Shown: positions 1 to 10,053 of the stretch, piece by piece
Numbering within the stretch: position 1 is the first letter of the stretch
How the letters are laid out: the number at the start of each line of letters is the position of its first letter
DNA from: Devosia equisanguinis
GTDB lineage: Bacteria > Pseudomonadota > Alphaproteobacteria > Rhizobiales > Devosiaceae
Assembly (NCBI RefSeq): GCF_900631955.1
Contig: NZ_UZWD01000026.1
Coordinates: forward strand, 1 to 64,000
Direction of reading: 5' to 3'
DNA length: 64,000 nt
Program-made: the position numbers and the translations under genes
The notes under the pieces: generated by a model
Told to the model about the DNA's origin: nothing
What the model saw: only the letters and a program-made list of their open reading frames with translations
Database searches by the model: none

Positions 1-136
1 CCTCCCTCCCCCCCCACGCGAGGGTAGCGTCGCTCGGCCCGAAGGGCGGTAGCAAAGCTGGGGTGGGGGTCGCCTTGGCATTCTCCAGACCGCTCCCCGC
101 GCGACGCAAAGCAAGACTGCAAACCAGTAAACCCCC
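1..136. other. Non-coding left edge
   Basis: I see no supported gene here. The stretch starts with a C-rich run and continues as GC-rich sequence up to the stop codon of the minus-strand oxidoreductase that ends at 137. It could be the 3' flank of that gene; no clear terminator hairpin with a T-run is visible. Confidence 0.4.
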
Positions 137-1201
137 TCACGGCTTCGCCTCCAGCGGTGTCGCCGGAGCAGCAGCCGAACGGAAAGCCGCTTCGACCAGT
201 GCCATGGTGTGCCAGGCGTCCTCCACCGAGGTGACCAGCACCTCGTCTTCGCCCGCCGCGAAGCGCTGCAGATTGCTCATCGTGCCGATAAAGGCATGCG
301 GGAACCAGCCGCCCTGCAGCGGCACCTGTGCCCATTCCTCTCCCTTGCGGACAATCCAGAACTCATCCGGCTCGCCCTCCGGATAGTTGAGCAACAATCC
401 GAGCTTGACCATGGCCGCGCCGTCGCTGCCTTCGAAGCGGAAGCTCGCATCTTGGAACTTGCGGCCAAAGTCATGGTGGTGGTTGATCGACAGCGTCGTC
501 CGCGCACCCTCGGCAAAATCGATCAGCGCGCTGGTCCGCGTCTGCGCCAGGTCGGTCGATGGATGCCCCATTGTCCGCGCATGCACCCCGACGGGATTGC
601 CCTGCAGCGCCCGCAGCAGATCGAGATAGTGGATGGAGTGCACCGCGATCTCGACGCGCGGCATGCCTTTGAGAAACGGAAACAGCTGCCAAGGCGTCAC
701 GAGGTTCAGATGCACCTCGGTATCGATCAACCGGCCGAGCCAGCCGCGCTTGAGCGCATCCTGCACCGCCAGCATCATCGGCGCGAAGCGCAGTTGGAAA
801 TTGACAGCCGCCGTGAGCCGCTTGGCCCGACAGAGCTTCAGGATCGCCGTCGCCTCGTCGAGATCGCGTCCCATCGGCTTTTGCAGCAAAACCACCGCGC
901 CATCGGGCAGTCGTTCCAGCACCGACAAATGCGCGGCAGGAGGCAAGGCGAGGTCATAGACCGCGCCCGGCGTCGCAATCGCCTCTTCCAGCGTGGCGAA
1001 GGCGGGGATGTCCCACTTGGCAGCCAGGCTGCGCGCCCGCTCACCATCGATGTCGAAGACGCCGGCCACCGGAAATCCGGCCAGTCGATAGGCCGGCAGA
1101 TGCGCGTCATTGACGATGCCACCGGCGCCGATGATGACGATGGGGCGGGGGGCTGCCGGCAAGGGCCAGCTCTGCAGCAAAGCAGAGGTGTCGACGGGCA
1201 C
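137..1201 (-). CDS. Gfo/Idh/MocA family NAD(P)-dependent oxidoreductase
   Basis: This 354-residue protein has the two-domain build of Gfo/Idh/MocA sugar dehydrogenases. An N-terminal Rossmann fold carries a GAGG dinucleotide motif near residues 25-28, and the usual EKP motif appears as QKPMG at 107-111, a conservative change at a normally catalytic-loop position. A histidine-rich HSIHYLD segment near residue 190 fits the substrate-binding domain. It probably oxidises a sugar or sugar derivative; given the fucose-pathway neighbours it could supply the first dehydrogenation of L-fucose or a relative, but that is inference from context. A 14-bp perfect inverted repeat lies 30 bp upstream of its start, so it may have its own regulated promoter. 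The exact substrate cannot be read from sequence. Confidence 0.8.
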   Translation of the reverse strand: MPVDTSALLQSWPLPAAPRPIVIIGAGGIVNDAHLPAYRLAGFPVAGVFDIDGERARSLAAKWDIPAFATLEEAIATPGAVYDLALPPAAHLSVLERLPDGAVVLLQKPMGRDLDEATAILKLCRAKRLTAAVNFQLRFAPMMLAVQDALKRGWLGRLIDTEVHLNLVTPWQLFPFLKGMPRVEIAVHSIHYLDLLRALQGNPVGVHARTMGHPSTDLAQTRTSALIDFAEGARTTLSINHHHDFGRKFQDASFRFEGSDGAAMVKLGLLLNYPEGEPDEFWIVRKGEEWAQVPLQGGWFPHAFIGTMSNLQRFAAGEDEVLVTSVEDAWHTMALVEAAFRSAAAPATPLEAKP

Positions 1202-1230
1202 GCTGTCCTCCTCCTCGACCTGTCGAGGTT

Positions 1231-1265
1231 CATTCTTATGTGAATAATCTTTTCACATAAGAATG
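1231..1265. promoter_or_regulatory. Perfect inverted repeat, candidate operator
   Basis: CATTCTTATGTGAA (1231-1244) is followed by seven bases and then its exact reverse complement TTCACATAAGAATG (1252-1265). The element is AT-rich in GC-rich surroundings, lies about 30 bp upstream of the oxidoreductase start and has no T-run, so an operator is more likely than a terminator. The IclR protein at 2616-3386 is the nearest candidate binder. Confidence 0.6.
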
Positions 1266-1332
1266 ATTGAGGCAAGCACCAAACGCCGTTCAGAAACCGT
1301 TCATATCGCGGTCAGACTCTGCGCCTCCGCGC

Positions 1333-1662
1333 TCAATCGAGATGAAATACTTCCTCGGTGCCCGCCCACCAGTCGCCCTCGGCGCGTGTCGCTAGCGGCG
1401 CCTGCATCGGCATGCACACCGCCCACCATTCCTGCGTCCGCGGATCAGCCGCCATCGCAGCCATATCGGCGTCGTGGTCCGTCCCGACATATTCGTAATA
1501 GGCGAAGAGCAGGTTCTCCGGTTCGCGCAGAAAGATCGAATAGTTCTTGATATTGCTGGCTTTTATCTGCGCCAGCACATCAGGCCAGACGGCAGCATGC
1601 ACCCGCTTGTAGTCCGCAATCTGCTCCGGCTTGAGCCCGATCACCGCGCCATAACGTTTCAT
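1333..1662 (-). CDS. L-rhamnose/L-fucose mutarotase family protein (RhaM-like)
   Basis: This 109-residue protein matches the small DUF718/RhaM mutarotase family along its whole length. These enzymes interconvert the alpha and beta anomers of deoxyhexoses in the cytoplasm. Family hallmarks are His22 in a VHAAVWP segment, Tyr41 in NYSIFL, and a WW pair at 79-80 followed by a C-terminal EEVFHL. The start at 1662 is chosen over an in-frame upstream start because it follows a GAGGGA-type ribosome binding site and gives the normal family length. It sits beside a fuconolactonase-like amidohydrolase and near an L-fuconate dehydratase, which suggests L-fucose or a similar 6-deoxysugar rather than L-rhamnose isomerase metabolism. 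Confidence 0.85.
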   Translation of the reverse strand: MKRYGAVIGLKPEQIADYKRVHAAVWPDVLAQIKASNIKNYSIFLREPENLLFAYYEYVGTDHDADMAAMAADPRTQEWWAVCMPMQAPLATRAEGDWWAGTEEVFHLD

Positions 1663-1745
1663 TCCCTCGCTCCTCGCTATCGTTCTGCGCACACCGCCAA
1701 AGCCGCGCGACCCCGCAGGTGTCCGCGCGAGTTTCGGCTAAGCCT

Positions 1746-2570
1746 CTATAAAACCTTATAAATCCGTTCCGCATTGCCATGCAGCAGCTTGGCCTGCTCC
1801 GCTTCGGAACAATCCCGGATAATCTCCCAGGTCGCTTCTACCCAGCGGGTTAGGCTGCCGGTTAGCGTCACCACCGGGTGGTCGGAACCCCAGACCACCC
1901 GGTCCCAGCCGAAGCTTTCAATGACATGTTCGACATAGGGACGGATGGTTTCGACGGTCCAGTCGGCGCCAGAATAGGCCACGATCCCGGAGATCTTGGC
2001 ATTGACATTCGGTAGCTTGGCGATCTCGGAAATATAAGCTTTCCAAGGATTTAGACCAATTCCAGTGACATCGGGCACGCCGCAATGGTCGAGGATGAAG
2101 GTTACCTCCGGCGCCTTCTCAGCCAGCGTCTTGCCGATCGGCAACTGGTCGTGACGCACGCAAAGGTCAAAGCTCAGCCCATGCGCCGCCAGCCGCCTGA
2201 TATTGTCGGCGAACAGGGCTGACTGGCTCAGCTCATCCGGCGCCTGGTGCAATATGCGCCGCACCCCCTTAACCCCTGGCTTGGTCGCCAGTCGTTCGAT
2301 TTGCGCCGCAAAATCAAGGCTTTCCGGTCGACATGCCGCAATGGCACCGACGATGCGGGGCAGGGTGAGCACATAATCGGTCTCTGCCTCGATGTCCTTT
2401 TCGGCGACGTCGACTTCCATATGCAGCGCCGATTCGATCCCCAGCGGCACCGCCTCCGCGAAATAGGCCGCACTGGTCCATTCCCGATTGATCGCTGGCG
2501 CACCAGACAGCCACGGATAGGTGAAGCGATCCGGGTAGACCAGATGCAGATGCGTATCGAGTATGCGCAT
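1746..2570 (-). CDS. Amidohydrolase family 2 protein, probable L-fuconolactonase
   Basis: The 274-residue protein is a TIM-barrel amidohydrolase of the L-fuconolactonase / 2-pyrone-4,6-dicarboxylate lactonase group. It opens with the metal-binding DTHLHL motif (residues 5-10), carries an ILDHCG strand in the middle and a WGSDHPV motif near residue 228 holding the late aspartate. Members open sugar-acid lactones, and in the non-phosphorylative fucose route hydrolyse L-fucono-lactone to L-fuconate, which would feed the L-fuconate dehydratase at 10054-11328. A strong GGAGGA ribosome binding site precedes the ATG. It follows the IclR gene on the same strand and is followed by the mutarotase. The lactonase role is family plus context inference. 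Confidence 0.75.
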   Translation of the reverse strand: MRILDTHLHLVYPDRFTYPWLSGAPAINREWTSAAYFAEAVPLGIESALHMEVDVAEKDIEAETDYVLTLPRIVGAIAACRPESLDFAAQIERLATKPGVKGVRRILHQAPDELSQSALFADNIRRLAAHGLSFDLCVRHDQLPIGKTLAEKAPEVTFILDHCGVPDVTGIGLNPWKAYISEIAKLPNVNAKISGIVAYSGADWTVETIRPYVEHVIESFGWDRVVWGSDHPVVTLTGSLTRWVEATWEIIRDCSEAEQAKLLHGNAERIYKVL

Positions 2571-2615
2571 GAAATTCCTCCAGATTTTTGGGCGGCCGCT
2601 GGCCGCTTGCCGCGT

Positions 2616-3386
2616 TCAGCTGCCGTTGGAGCGTCGCGAAATCTCGTGCCCAGCCTGCTGCAGCAGCTTCAGCACGGTCGGCATATTGGGTGCATCCAGC
2701 TTGTCGAGACGCTGCGTATAGGGGCAGGTCAGCACCGCGATCACCGTGCCCAGCGGCCCGAAGATCGGCACCGACAGGTTCGAAACGCCCGAAACCTGGG
2801 CGCTGGGCATCATCTCATAACCCTGCTCCCGCACGCCCTCGAGCCGCGCCTCCAACCCCTTCGGCATTTTCTCGGGCGTGCCAAGGTCTTGTTCTTCCAG
2901 CATCAATCGCCGCTCTTCCGGCGTCGAAAAGGCCAGGAAGACATGGCCTGAGCCGGTATTGACGAGGCTGATGCGCGAACCGACGCGAATAGACACGTTC
3001 CAATAGCCGGGCCCATCCACCTGGGCGATCACCACCAGCAGATTGCGGTCCTGCACCACCAGATGCACCGCCTGCTCGGCATGCAGCGCGAAATTGCGCA
3101 GCACCGGCGTGGCCTGGCTGATCATGCGGTGCATGGGCGGCCGCTGATGCGCCAGCTCGAACAGTTTCAGCGTGATTTCATAACGATCTTCAGGCGTCCG
3201 CCGGACATAATCGCGCCGCACCAGCCGGTCGAGCATGCGGTAGATTTCGTTCGGTGTGCGGTCCAGCGCCTTGGCGATCTCCGCCTGGCTCAGTCCGTCC
3301 GCCGTCCCCGCCAGCAGCTCGATGATGTCGAGCCCCTTGTCGAGCGCCGGTGCGCGATAGCGTTCGCTGTCATCCTCGATGGCCAA
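2616..3386 (-). CDS. IclR family transcriptional regulator
   Basis: The protein of about 256 residues has an N-terminal winged helix-turn-helix (roughly residues 13-70, with ALDKGLDIIELLA at the start and SQAEIAKALDRTPNEIYRML as the recognition region) and a C-terminal IclR effector domain. I place the start at a TTG (3386) because GGAGGA lies just upstream of it; an alternative TTG four codons earlier is also open. It heads the minus-strand group (amidohydrolase, mutarotase, oxidoreductase) and is divergent from the sugar ABC importer, so it most likely controls both arms of this sugar module in response to a pathway intermediate. Confidence 0.88.
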   Translation of the reverse strand: MAIEDDSERYRAPALDKGLDIIELLAGTADGLSQAEIAKALDRTPNEIYRMLDRLVRRDYVRRTPEDRYEITLKLFELAHQRPPMHRMISQATPVLRNFALHAEQAVHLVVQDRNLLVVIAQVDGPGYWNVSIRVGSRISLVNTGSGHVFLAFSTPEERRLMLEEQDLGTPEKMPKGLEARLEGVREQGYEMMPSAQVSGVSNLSVPIFGPLGTVIAVLTCPYTQRLDKLDAPNMPTVLKLLQQAGHEISRRSNGS

Positions 3387-3611
3387 CTCGTCCTCCAAAT
3401 ATCTGTCCGGCTATCTCACGTTCCCGCCGCTTCGTCACCGCCGCCATCCGCCCCGCCCAAAATACCAATGGTGCTCACCCCACCACAAACCCCTCAAACC
3501 GCCGTTGACTGAACTAACATGTTTGTGCTTACCTACGAATAGACTTTTCAAATATGGATGATCAAGCTCAAAACGAGCCGGGCGTCCGAAAGGGTCTGTG
3601 GAGGAAAATCT
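3387..3611. promoter_or_regulatory. Divergent promoter region, IclR / sugar importer
   Basis: This 225-bp gap separates the divergent IclR gene and ABC importer. TTGACT at 3503-3508 could be a -35 element for the plus strand, but no convincing -10 hexamer follows at standard spacing. The segment around 3510-3560 is AT-richer than its surroundings. No clear long palindrome was found here. Confidence 0.35.
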
Positions 3612-4940
3612 ATGGCAAACAAGACTTTGGCCGGGGCGCTCCTGGCTTCGTGTGCGCTTGTCGGACTCGCTGCTGGCGCGTCGGCGCAGGAATTCAACTA
3701 TGGTTCGTTCCCGGGCTACACCCTCAAGGTCAAGCTGATCGGTGGCACGCAGTACGAAAAGCTCTATACGCGCATTCCCGAATGGGAAGCGCTGACGGGT
3801 GCCAAGGTCGAGATTGTTTCGTCCAAGAACCATTTTGATCTGGATCGCGAAATCAAGCAGGATATCGCGACCGGCCAGATCACCTGGTGCGTCGGCTCCA
3901 ACCACACTAGCTTCGCCCCGCAATATGGCGACCTCTATATCGATCTCAAGGACTATATACCCGCCGAAGAACTGGCGAAATATGTCCCCGGCACGCTGGC
4001 CTCGGCCGAGGTCGATGGGCGCCTCGTGCAGATTCCGCGCGTCACCGACGTGTCCAATCTCTACTACCGCAAGGATCTCTACGAAGATCCGGCCAAGCAG
4101 GAGGCCTATAAGGCCGAGTTCGGCGTCGATCTGGCGCCGCCTACGACCTATGACGAGTTCAGGCAGCAGGTCATTTTCTTCGCCGAGCCGCCGAACCTTT
4201 ACGGCACTGCCTTTGCCGGCAAGGACGAAGGCATGACCGGCCGCTTCATGGAAATCCTGCGCGCCAATGGCGGCGACATGTTCGACGAGAACTGGAACCC
4301 CATTTTCAATTCGCCCGAAGGCGTGGCTGCCCTGCAGTGGTTCATCGACATCTACAAGGCCGGCGCGGTGCCCGCTGGTACCGTGAATTACACCTGGGAT
4401 GATATCGGCCAGGCCTTTGCCGCCGGCCAGCTGGCGCTTGACCTCGATTGGCCAGGCTTTGCTGGCTTCTATTCTGATCCTTCCGCCTCCACCGTCTCCG
4501 ACAAGCTCGGCTTCGCCGTGGCTCCGGTTGGCTCTTCGGGCAAGCGCGGCGCCTGGTCAGGTTCGCATTCGTTCTCGGTTACCGAGGCCTGCGATAACAA
4601 GGAAGCGGCTGTTTCTCTGGCCGTGTTCCTCACCAATGACGAAAGCGAATTGATGGAAGCCCAGGCCGGCAATCTGCCGACCCGCTCGGCCACCTTCGAC
4701 GAAGTCGTGCCGTGGTTCCACGAGAACAACAAGCCCGCGCTGGCCGAGATGTTCTCGGTGTTCCAGGCATCTTTGGCTGAAGCCCGCACGCCGCCGCTGG
4801 TGCCGGAATGGATCGAAGTGTCCAACGTGCTCTGGCCGCAACTGCAGGCCGCCATCGTCGGCGAAAAGACCGCCCAGGAGGCCTTGGACAAGGCGGCCGA
4901 TGATGCGCGTGTCATCCTCGAGGACGCTGGTCGTCTCTAA
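3612..4940 (+). CDS. Sugar ABC transporter substrate-binding protein
   Basis: A 442-residue extracellular solute-binding protein of the carbohydrate (family 1) type. A Sec signal peptide occupies about residues 1-25 with a likely cleavage after ASA. The ATG at 3612 follows GAGGAAA; an in-frame upstream start at 3558 lacks this site and would spoil the signal peptide. The mature part has aromatic-rich stretches typical of sugar-binding clefts. It is the first gene of a complete importer (two permeases and an ATPase follow) embedded in fucose-pathway genes, so L-fucose, a fucoside or a related sugar is the likely ligand. That specificity is inferred from context. Confidence 0.85.
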   Translation: MANKTLAGALLASCALVGLAAGASAQEFNYGSFPGYTLKVKLIGGTQYEKLYTRIPEWEALTGAKVEIVSSKNHFDLDREIKQDIATGQITWCVGSNHTSFAPQYGDLYIDLKDYIPAEELAKYVPGTLASAEVDGRLVQIPRVTDVSNLYYRKDLYEDPAKQEAYKAEFGVDLAPPTTYDEFRQQVIFFAEPPNLYGTAFAGKDEGMTGRFMEILRANGGDMFDENWNPIFNSPEGVAALQWFIDIYKAGAVPAGTVNYTWDDIGQAFAAGQLALDLDWPGFAGFYSDPSASTVSDKLGFAVAPVGSSGKRGAWSGSHSFSVTEACDNKEAAVSLAVFLTNDESELMEAQAGNLPTRSATFDEVVPWFHENNKPALAEMFSVFQASLAEARTPPLVPEWIEVSNVLWPQLQAAIVGEKTAQEALDKAADDARVILEDAGRL

Positions 4941-4964
4941 GGTCTGAAACCATCGAGCAGGCGG

Positions 4965-5104
4965 CCCTCGCATCGAGGGTCGCTTCGCTCCCGCCTCCAG
5001 AGGCCCTCCCGATAGATGGCATCAGTGGCGCGCATTGGCGTGACGCTGCACCGTCGCCCATCAGGGCATGGTATCGATCAAGCCATGCCAGACCCGATCG
5101 GGTC
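4965..5104 (+). other. Structured gap between binding-protein and permease genes
   Basis: The 180-bp spacer holds several inverted repeats: CCCTCG/CGAGGG around a three-base loop (4965-4979), GCATGG/CCATGC around 5066-5088, and a 14-bp perfect palindrome GACCCGATCGGGTC (5091-5104). Hairpins after the binding-protein gene are common in ABC importer operons, where they stabilise the upstream message or cut downstream expression. No T-run makes a full terminator. Confidence 0.4.
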
Positions 5105-5122
5105 ATTTTGCAAGGGACTGAA

Positions 5123-6076
5123 GTGACAGCGACCGCCGAACCCTATTCCCGGCCGACTGCGAAAGAGGGCATTACTGCCTTTTTCCGTTCGCCTGCGGCA
5201 ATCCCCTATCTGCTGCTCCTGCCGGCGATAGTCGTCATTCTCGCGGTTGTGCTCGTGCCGCTGCTGGTATCGTTCTGGACCAGCTTCACCAGCTACAATC
5301 TCACCAAGCCTGATACGCTCTACAATTTCGTCGGCCTGCGCAATTATCAGCGCCTCCTGGGCAATGAGGAATTCTGGTGGGCTTTTGGGCGCACTTTCCT
5401 GTTTGTCACCATCACGCTCAATCTTGAAATGCTGCTGGGCCTTGGTCTGGCGCTGCTGATCAACAAGATCACCTGGGGCCAGCGCACCCTGCGCACCATC
5501 ATGATGTTCCCCATGATGTTCTCGCCCATCCTGGTCGGCTTCCAGTTCAAATACGTGTTCAACGACTCCATTGGCCTCGTGAACAATGCGCTGTTCGATC
5601 TTGGCATAATCAGCCAGCCCATTCCCTGGCTGGTCGATGGAACACTGGCAAATTTCTCCATCATCTTTGCCGAAATCTGGATGTCGACTTCTGTCTTCGC
5701 CATTCTGCTGCTGGCGGGCCTCATGGCTCTGCCCAAGGAGCCGATCGAGGCGGCAAAAGTCGATGGCTGCAATCCCTGGCAAGTGTTCCGTCACATCACG
5801 CTGCCCTTCCTCATGCCTTTCGTCTATATCGCCATGACGATCCGCTCCCTCGATGTGGCGCGTGCCTATGACATGATCCGCATCATGACCAATGGAGGGC
5901 CGGCCGGTCGCACCGAGCTGATTTGGACGCTGATGACCCGCACCGGCTACCAGAACAGCCAGATGGGCATGGCCAATGCCATGGGCTACGTGTCGATCAT
6001 CCTCTCGATCGTCTTTACCTTCTACTTCTACCGCAAGCTCACTGCGGCGCGGACCTTCATGGGAGGTGCGCAATGA
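5123..6076 (+). CDS. Sugar ABC transporter permease (MalF/UgpA-like)
   Basis: The 317-residue inner-membrane protein has about six hydrophobic segments and the cytoplasmic EAA loop (EPIEAAKVDGCNPWQVF, near residue 215) that docks on the ATPase. I choose the GTG at 5123 because AAGGGA precedes it at good spacing; a TTG at 5108 is also in frame. The stop codon overlaps the ATG of the next permease by four bases, indicating translational coupling. It forms a heterodimeric channel with the next gene product, serving the importer that starts at 3612. Confidence 0.88.
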   Translation: MTATAEPYSRPTAKEGITAFFRSPAAIPYLLLLPAIVVILAVVLVPLLVSFWTSFTSYNLTKPDTLYNFVGLRNYQRLLGNEEFWWAFGRTFLFVTITLNLEMLLGLGLALLINKITWGQRTLRTIMMFPMMFSPILVGFQFKYVFNDSIGLVNNALFDLGIISQPIPWLVDGTLANFSIIFAEIWMSTSVFAILLLAGLMALPKEPIEAAKVDGCNPWQVFRHITLPFLMPFVYIAMTIRSLDVARAYDMIRIMTNGGPAGRTELIWTLMTRTGYQNSQMGMANAMGYVSIILSIVFTFYFYRKLTAARTFMGGAQ

Positions 6077-6936
6077 GTGCCAACGGCCTGACCATCGAAA
6101 AGCCTTGGCAGCGGTGGCTGATCCGGCTTGGCGTGTTCGTCGCCATGCTGATCCTGACCGTACCGGGCCTCTGGGTGGTACTCACCGCCTTCCGCCCGAA
6201 TATCGAAGTGCTGGCGCGCCCTGCCATCTGGATCCCGCAGAACTGGACACTCGACAATTTTCAGCGTCTCTTCGGTCTATCCACAGCGCAGCAAGGCCTG
6301 CCGGTAGCGCAGTATTTCGTCAACTCGCTGGTGATCTCGCTGACCTCCACTTTCGTGGCGATCATAGTGGGCATGGCTGGCGGCTACGCATTCGCCCGCT
6401 ATCGTTTCCGCGGCAAGGCAACATTGTTCCTCGCCTTCATGCTCAGCCGCACAGTTCCGGGCGTGGCGCTCAGCCTGCCGCTCTTCATCATCTGGGCGCG
6501 GTTGGGCATCATCGACACCAGTCTCGGGTTGATCCTGGTGTATATGGCCATCAACATCCCCTTCACCATCTGGCTCACCGATGGCTTCTTCCGCCAGATC
6601 CCGGTCGATCTCAGCGAGGCCGCCCAGATCGACGGCTGCACGCCCTGGCAGGCCTTCTGGAAGATCGAATTTCCGCTGGCCCGTTCAGGCCTCGCCTCTG
6701 CTGCCATCTTCGCTTTCCTCACCTCCTGGAACGAATATGCCTTGGCCAGCCAGCTCACCCGCACCACGGCCAGCAAGACCATGCCGGTCGGTCTCATGGA
6801 TTTTACCGCCCAGTTCACCGTGGACTGGACCGGCATGAGCGCCATGGCCGTGCTGATCATCATCCCCGCCCTGGTGCTGACCTTCATCGTGCAGAAGCAC
6901 CTGATCGCCGGTCTCACCTTCGGCGGCGTCAAGTAA
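6073..6936 (+). CDS. Sugar ABC transporter permease (MalG/UgpE-like)
   Basis: A 287-residue inner-membrane permease with six predicted membrane segments and an EAA motif (VDLSEAAQIDGCTPWQ) characteristic of the MalG group. The ATG overlaps the previous stop as ATGA and follows GGGAGG. An upstream in-frame extension to 5923 is only a shadow within the previous gene. It pairs with the 5123-6076 product; the ATPase gene follows nine bases downstream. Confidence 0.9.
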   Translation: MSANGLTIEKPWQRWLIRLGVFVAMLILTVPGLWVVLTAFRPNIEVLARPAIWIPQNWTLDNFQRLFGLSTAQQGLPVAQYFVNSLVISLTSTFVAIIVGMAGGYAFARYRFRGKATLFLAFMLSRTVPGVALSLPLFIIWARLGIIDTSLGLILVYMAINIPFTIWLTDGFFRQIPVDLSEAAQIDGCTPWQAFWKIEFPLARSGLASAAIFAFLTSWNEYALASQLTRTTASKTMPVGLMDFTAQFTVDWTGMSAMAVLIIIPALVLTFIVQKHLIAGLTFGGVK

Positions 6937-6945
6937 GGAATTCCG

Positions 6946-8031
<1,086 letters not shown>

Positions 8032-8033
8032 AG

Positions 8034-9140
8034 ATGGCCAGAATCGTTCGTGTCGAACTGGTGATGGTGGACCTCAAACCCAAGGTGAAGCGGGTCGACG
8101 CAATCCAGAGCTTCGTCAGCCAGGAAACGCCAATCGTGCGCCTCACCGACGCCGATGGTGTCGTTGGCACCGGCTATAGCTATACAATAGGCACCGGTGG
8201 GCACTCGGTCATGGCGCTGCTGGAGCGGACCCTGGCACCGGCGATCATCGGACGCGACGCCGACGAGATCGAGGCGATCTGGCGCGATCTGCTGTTTCTC
8301 ACCCACGCCACTACGGTGGGCGCCATCACTGCCATCGCCATGGCGGCGGTCGACACTGCCCTGTGGGATCTGCGATGCCGCAAGCTGGGCCTGCCGCTGC
8401 ACAAGCTCGCCGGTGGGGCGCAAAAGGCCATTCCGCTCTATACCACCGAGGGTGGCTGGCTGCATCTGGACGAGGCAGCACTGGTCGAGGACGCTCTCAA
8501 GGCTAAGGCCGACGGTTTCGGCGGCTGCAAGCTCAAGGTTGGCCGCCCGATCCATGAGGACGTCAAGCGCATTGCCGCGGTGCGCGAGGCGGTGGGGCCG
8601 GGCTTCGAAATTTTCACCGATGCCAACCAGGCCTTCAATCTCGACCAGGCCATCCGCCGCTCGCGCGCTTATGAGCCGCTCGATATCGGTTGGCTCGAGG
8701 AGCCGCTACCGGCCGACGACATGTCTGGGCACATCCGGCTCAGCCAGCATACCAGCCTGCCCATTGCGGTGGGGGAGAGCGTCTATTCGGTCAGTCACTT
8801 CCGCGAATATCTGCAGCACAACGCTGCCAGCATCGTCCAGGTCGATGTCGGCCGCATTGGCGGCATCACCCCCTGGCTCAAGGTGGCGCATATGGCCGAG
8901 ACCTTCAACGTGGCTGTGTGCCCGCATTTTCTCATGGAACTGCATGTGAGCCTCTGCGCCGCAGTGCCCAATGCGCGTTGGGTGGAGTATATCCCGCAGT
9001 TGGATGACCTCACCACCGAGCGCATGCGTATCGAGGCGGGTAAGGCCATTCCTTCGGAACAGCCGGGCCTTGGCATCGCCTGGGATTTTTCGGCTATCGA
9101 CCGGCTTGCCGTCGCCGGCAGCCGCAGCACCATTCAATAG
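8034..9140 (+). CDS. Mandelate racemase/muconate lactonizing enzyme family protein
   Basis: A 368-residue enolase-superfamily enzyme. The capping domain is followed by a barrel with the expected catalytic set: KLK (Lys166, Lys168), metal ligands Asp196, Glu222 and Glu248, and His298 in CPHF. The KxK-plus-His pattern is that of the mandelate racemase subgroup, whose members dehydrate or cycloisomerise acid sugars through an enolate intermediate in the cytoplasm. It lies directly between the importer ATPase and the 2-keto-3-deoxy-sugar-acid dehydrogenase-like SDR. It may act on a second acid sugar or lactone of the same pathway; it is not the L-fuconate dehydratase, which is the separate gene at 10054. 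The substrate is unknown. Confidence 0.8.
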   Translation: MARIVRVELVMVDLKPKVKRVDAIQSFVSQETPIVRLTDADGVVGTGYSYTIGTGGHSVMALLERTLAPAIIGRDADEIEAIWRDLLFLTHATTVGAITAIAMAAVDTALWDLRCRKLGLPLHKLAGGAQKAIPLYTTEGGWLHLDEAALVEDALKAKADGFGGCKLKVGRPIHEDVKRIAAVREAVGPGFEIFTDANQAFNLDQAIRRSRAYEPLDIGWLEEPLPADDMSGHIRLSQHTSLPIAVGESVYSVSHFREYLQHNAASIVQVDVGRIGGITPWLKVAHMAETFNVAVCPHFLMELHVSLCAAVPNARWVEYIPQLDDLTTERMRIEAGKAIPSEQPGLGIAWDFSAIDRLAVAGSRSTIQ

Positions 9141-9150
9141 GACAAGACAA

Positions 9151-9882
9151 TTGGCTGACCTTACTGGCAAGATCGTTCTCATCACCGCCGCTGCGCAGGG
9201 CATCGGTCAGGCCTCGGCCCTGGCCTTTGCCCGTGCCGGCGCCAAGGTGATCGCCACCGATATCAATGCCGCCAAGCTGGCCGAGCTCGAAGGCACGGCC
9301 AATATCGACACCCGCGTGCTCAACGTCCTGTCGGATGATGACGTCAATGCTGCTGTGGCGGAAATCGGCCATATCGATGTGCTGTTCAACTGTGCCGGCG
9401 TGGTCCATGCCGGAACCGTTTTGGAGATGAGCGACAAGGATCTGGATTTTGCCTGGGACCTCAACGTCAAGGCGCAGATCCGCACCATCAAGGCCATCCT
9501 GCCGCAGATGCTTGAGCGTAGGGATGGTGCCATCATCAACATGGCCACCGTCGCCAGTTCGGTGAAGGGCGTCCCCAACCGCGCCGCCTATTCCATCTCC
9601 AAGGCTGCCGTCATCGGCCTCACCAAGTCGATTGCGTCTGACTACACCACCTCCAATATCCGCGTGAACGCCATTTGCCCCGGCACGGTGGAAAGCCCGA
9701 GCCTGCATGAGCGCTGGCACGCCACCGGCGATTTCGACGCTGCGCGCAAGGCCTTCATCGCTCGCCAACCCATCGGCCGCATTGCCCGCCCCGAGGAAGT
9801 GGCCGATCTGGCCGTCTATCTGGCGGGTGCCACCTACACCACCGGCCAGATCCACGTCATCGATGGCGGCTGGACCGCCTGA
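9151..9882 (+). CDS. SDR oxidoreductase, likely 2-keto-3-deoxy-L-fuconate dehydrogenase
   Basis: A 243-residue classical short-chain dehydrogenase starting at TTG 9151, ten bases after the preceding gene. It has the cofactor motif TAAAQGIG (residues 12-19), NCAG near 80-83, and the catalytic Tyr147-x3-Lys151. The overall sequence strongly recalls 2-keto-3-deoxy-L-fuconate dehydrogenases and the related human DHRS6, notably the short form with DIN after the second strand and the C-terminal HVIDGGW. In the non-phosphorylative fucose route this enzyme oxidises 2-keto-3-deoxy-L-fuconate with NAD+ to the 2,4-diketo acid. The L-fuconate dehydratase that would make its substrate is encoded just downstream. 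Confidence 0.78.
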   Translation: MADLTGKIVLITAAAQGIGQASALAFARAGAKVIATDINAAKLAELEGTANIDTRVLNVLSDDDVNAAVAEIGHIDVLFNCAGVVHAGTVLEMSDKDLDFAWDLNVKAQIRTIKAILPQMLERRDGAIINMATVASSVKGVPNRAAYSISKAAVIGLTKSIASDYTTSNIRVNAICPGTVESPSLHERWHATGDFDAARKAFIARQPIGRIARPEEVADLAVYLAGATYTTGQIHVIDGGWTA

Positions 9883-10053
9883 AGCCGCGCCGCCGGATTT
9901 GAGACTGAGCTCGTGCCGCCGCCGGGGGGACGGCGCTCGGGTTGGCCGACAGGCACAAACCAATCATGCCGCCCCTTTTCTCAGTGAGGACAGGGGCGGA
10001 CGAGCCGACGGCCGGTGCAAATGCCCGACCGTCCCACTTCAGAGAATAGCAGC

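Noticed and set aside
5078-6073. Minus-strand frame of 331 codons opposite the first sugar permease
   Set aside because: Its translation is rich in His, Glu and Gln without domain structure, and the plus strand encodes a clear permease.
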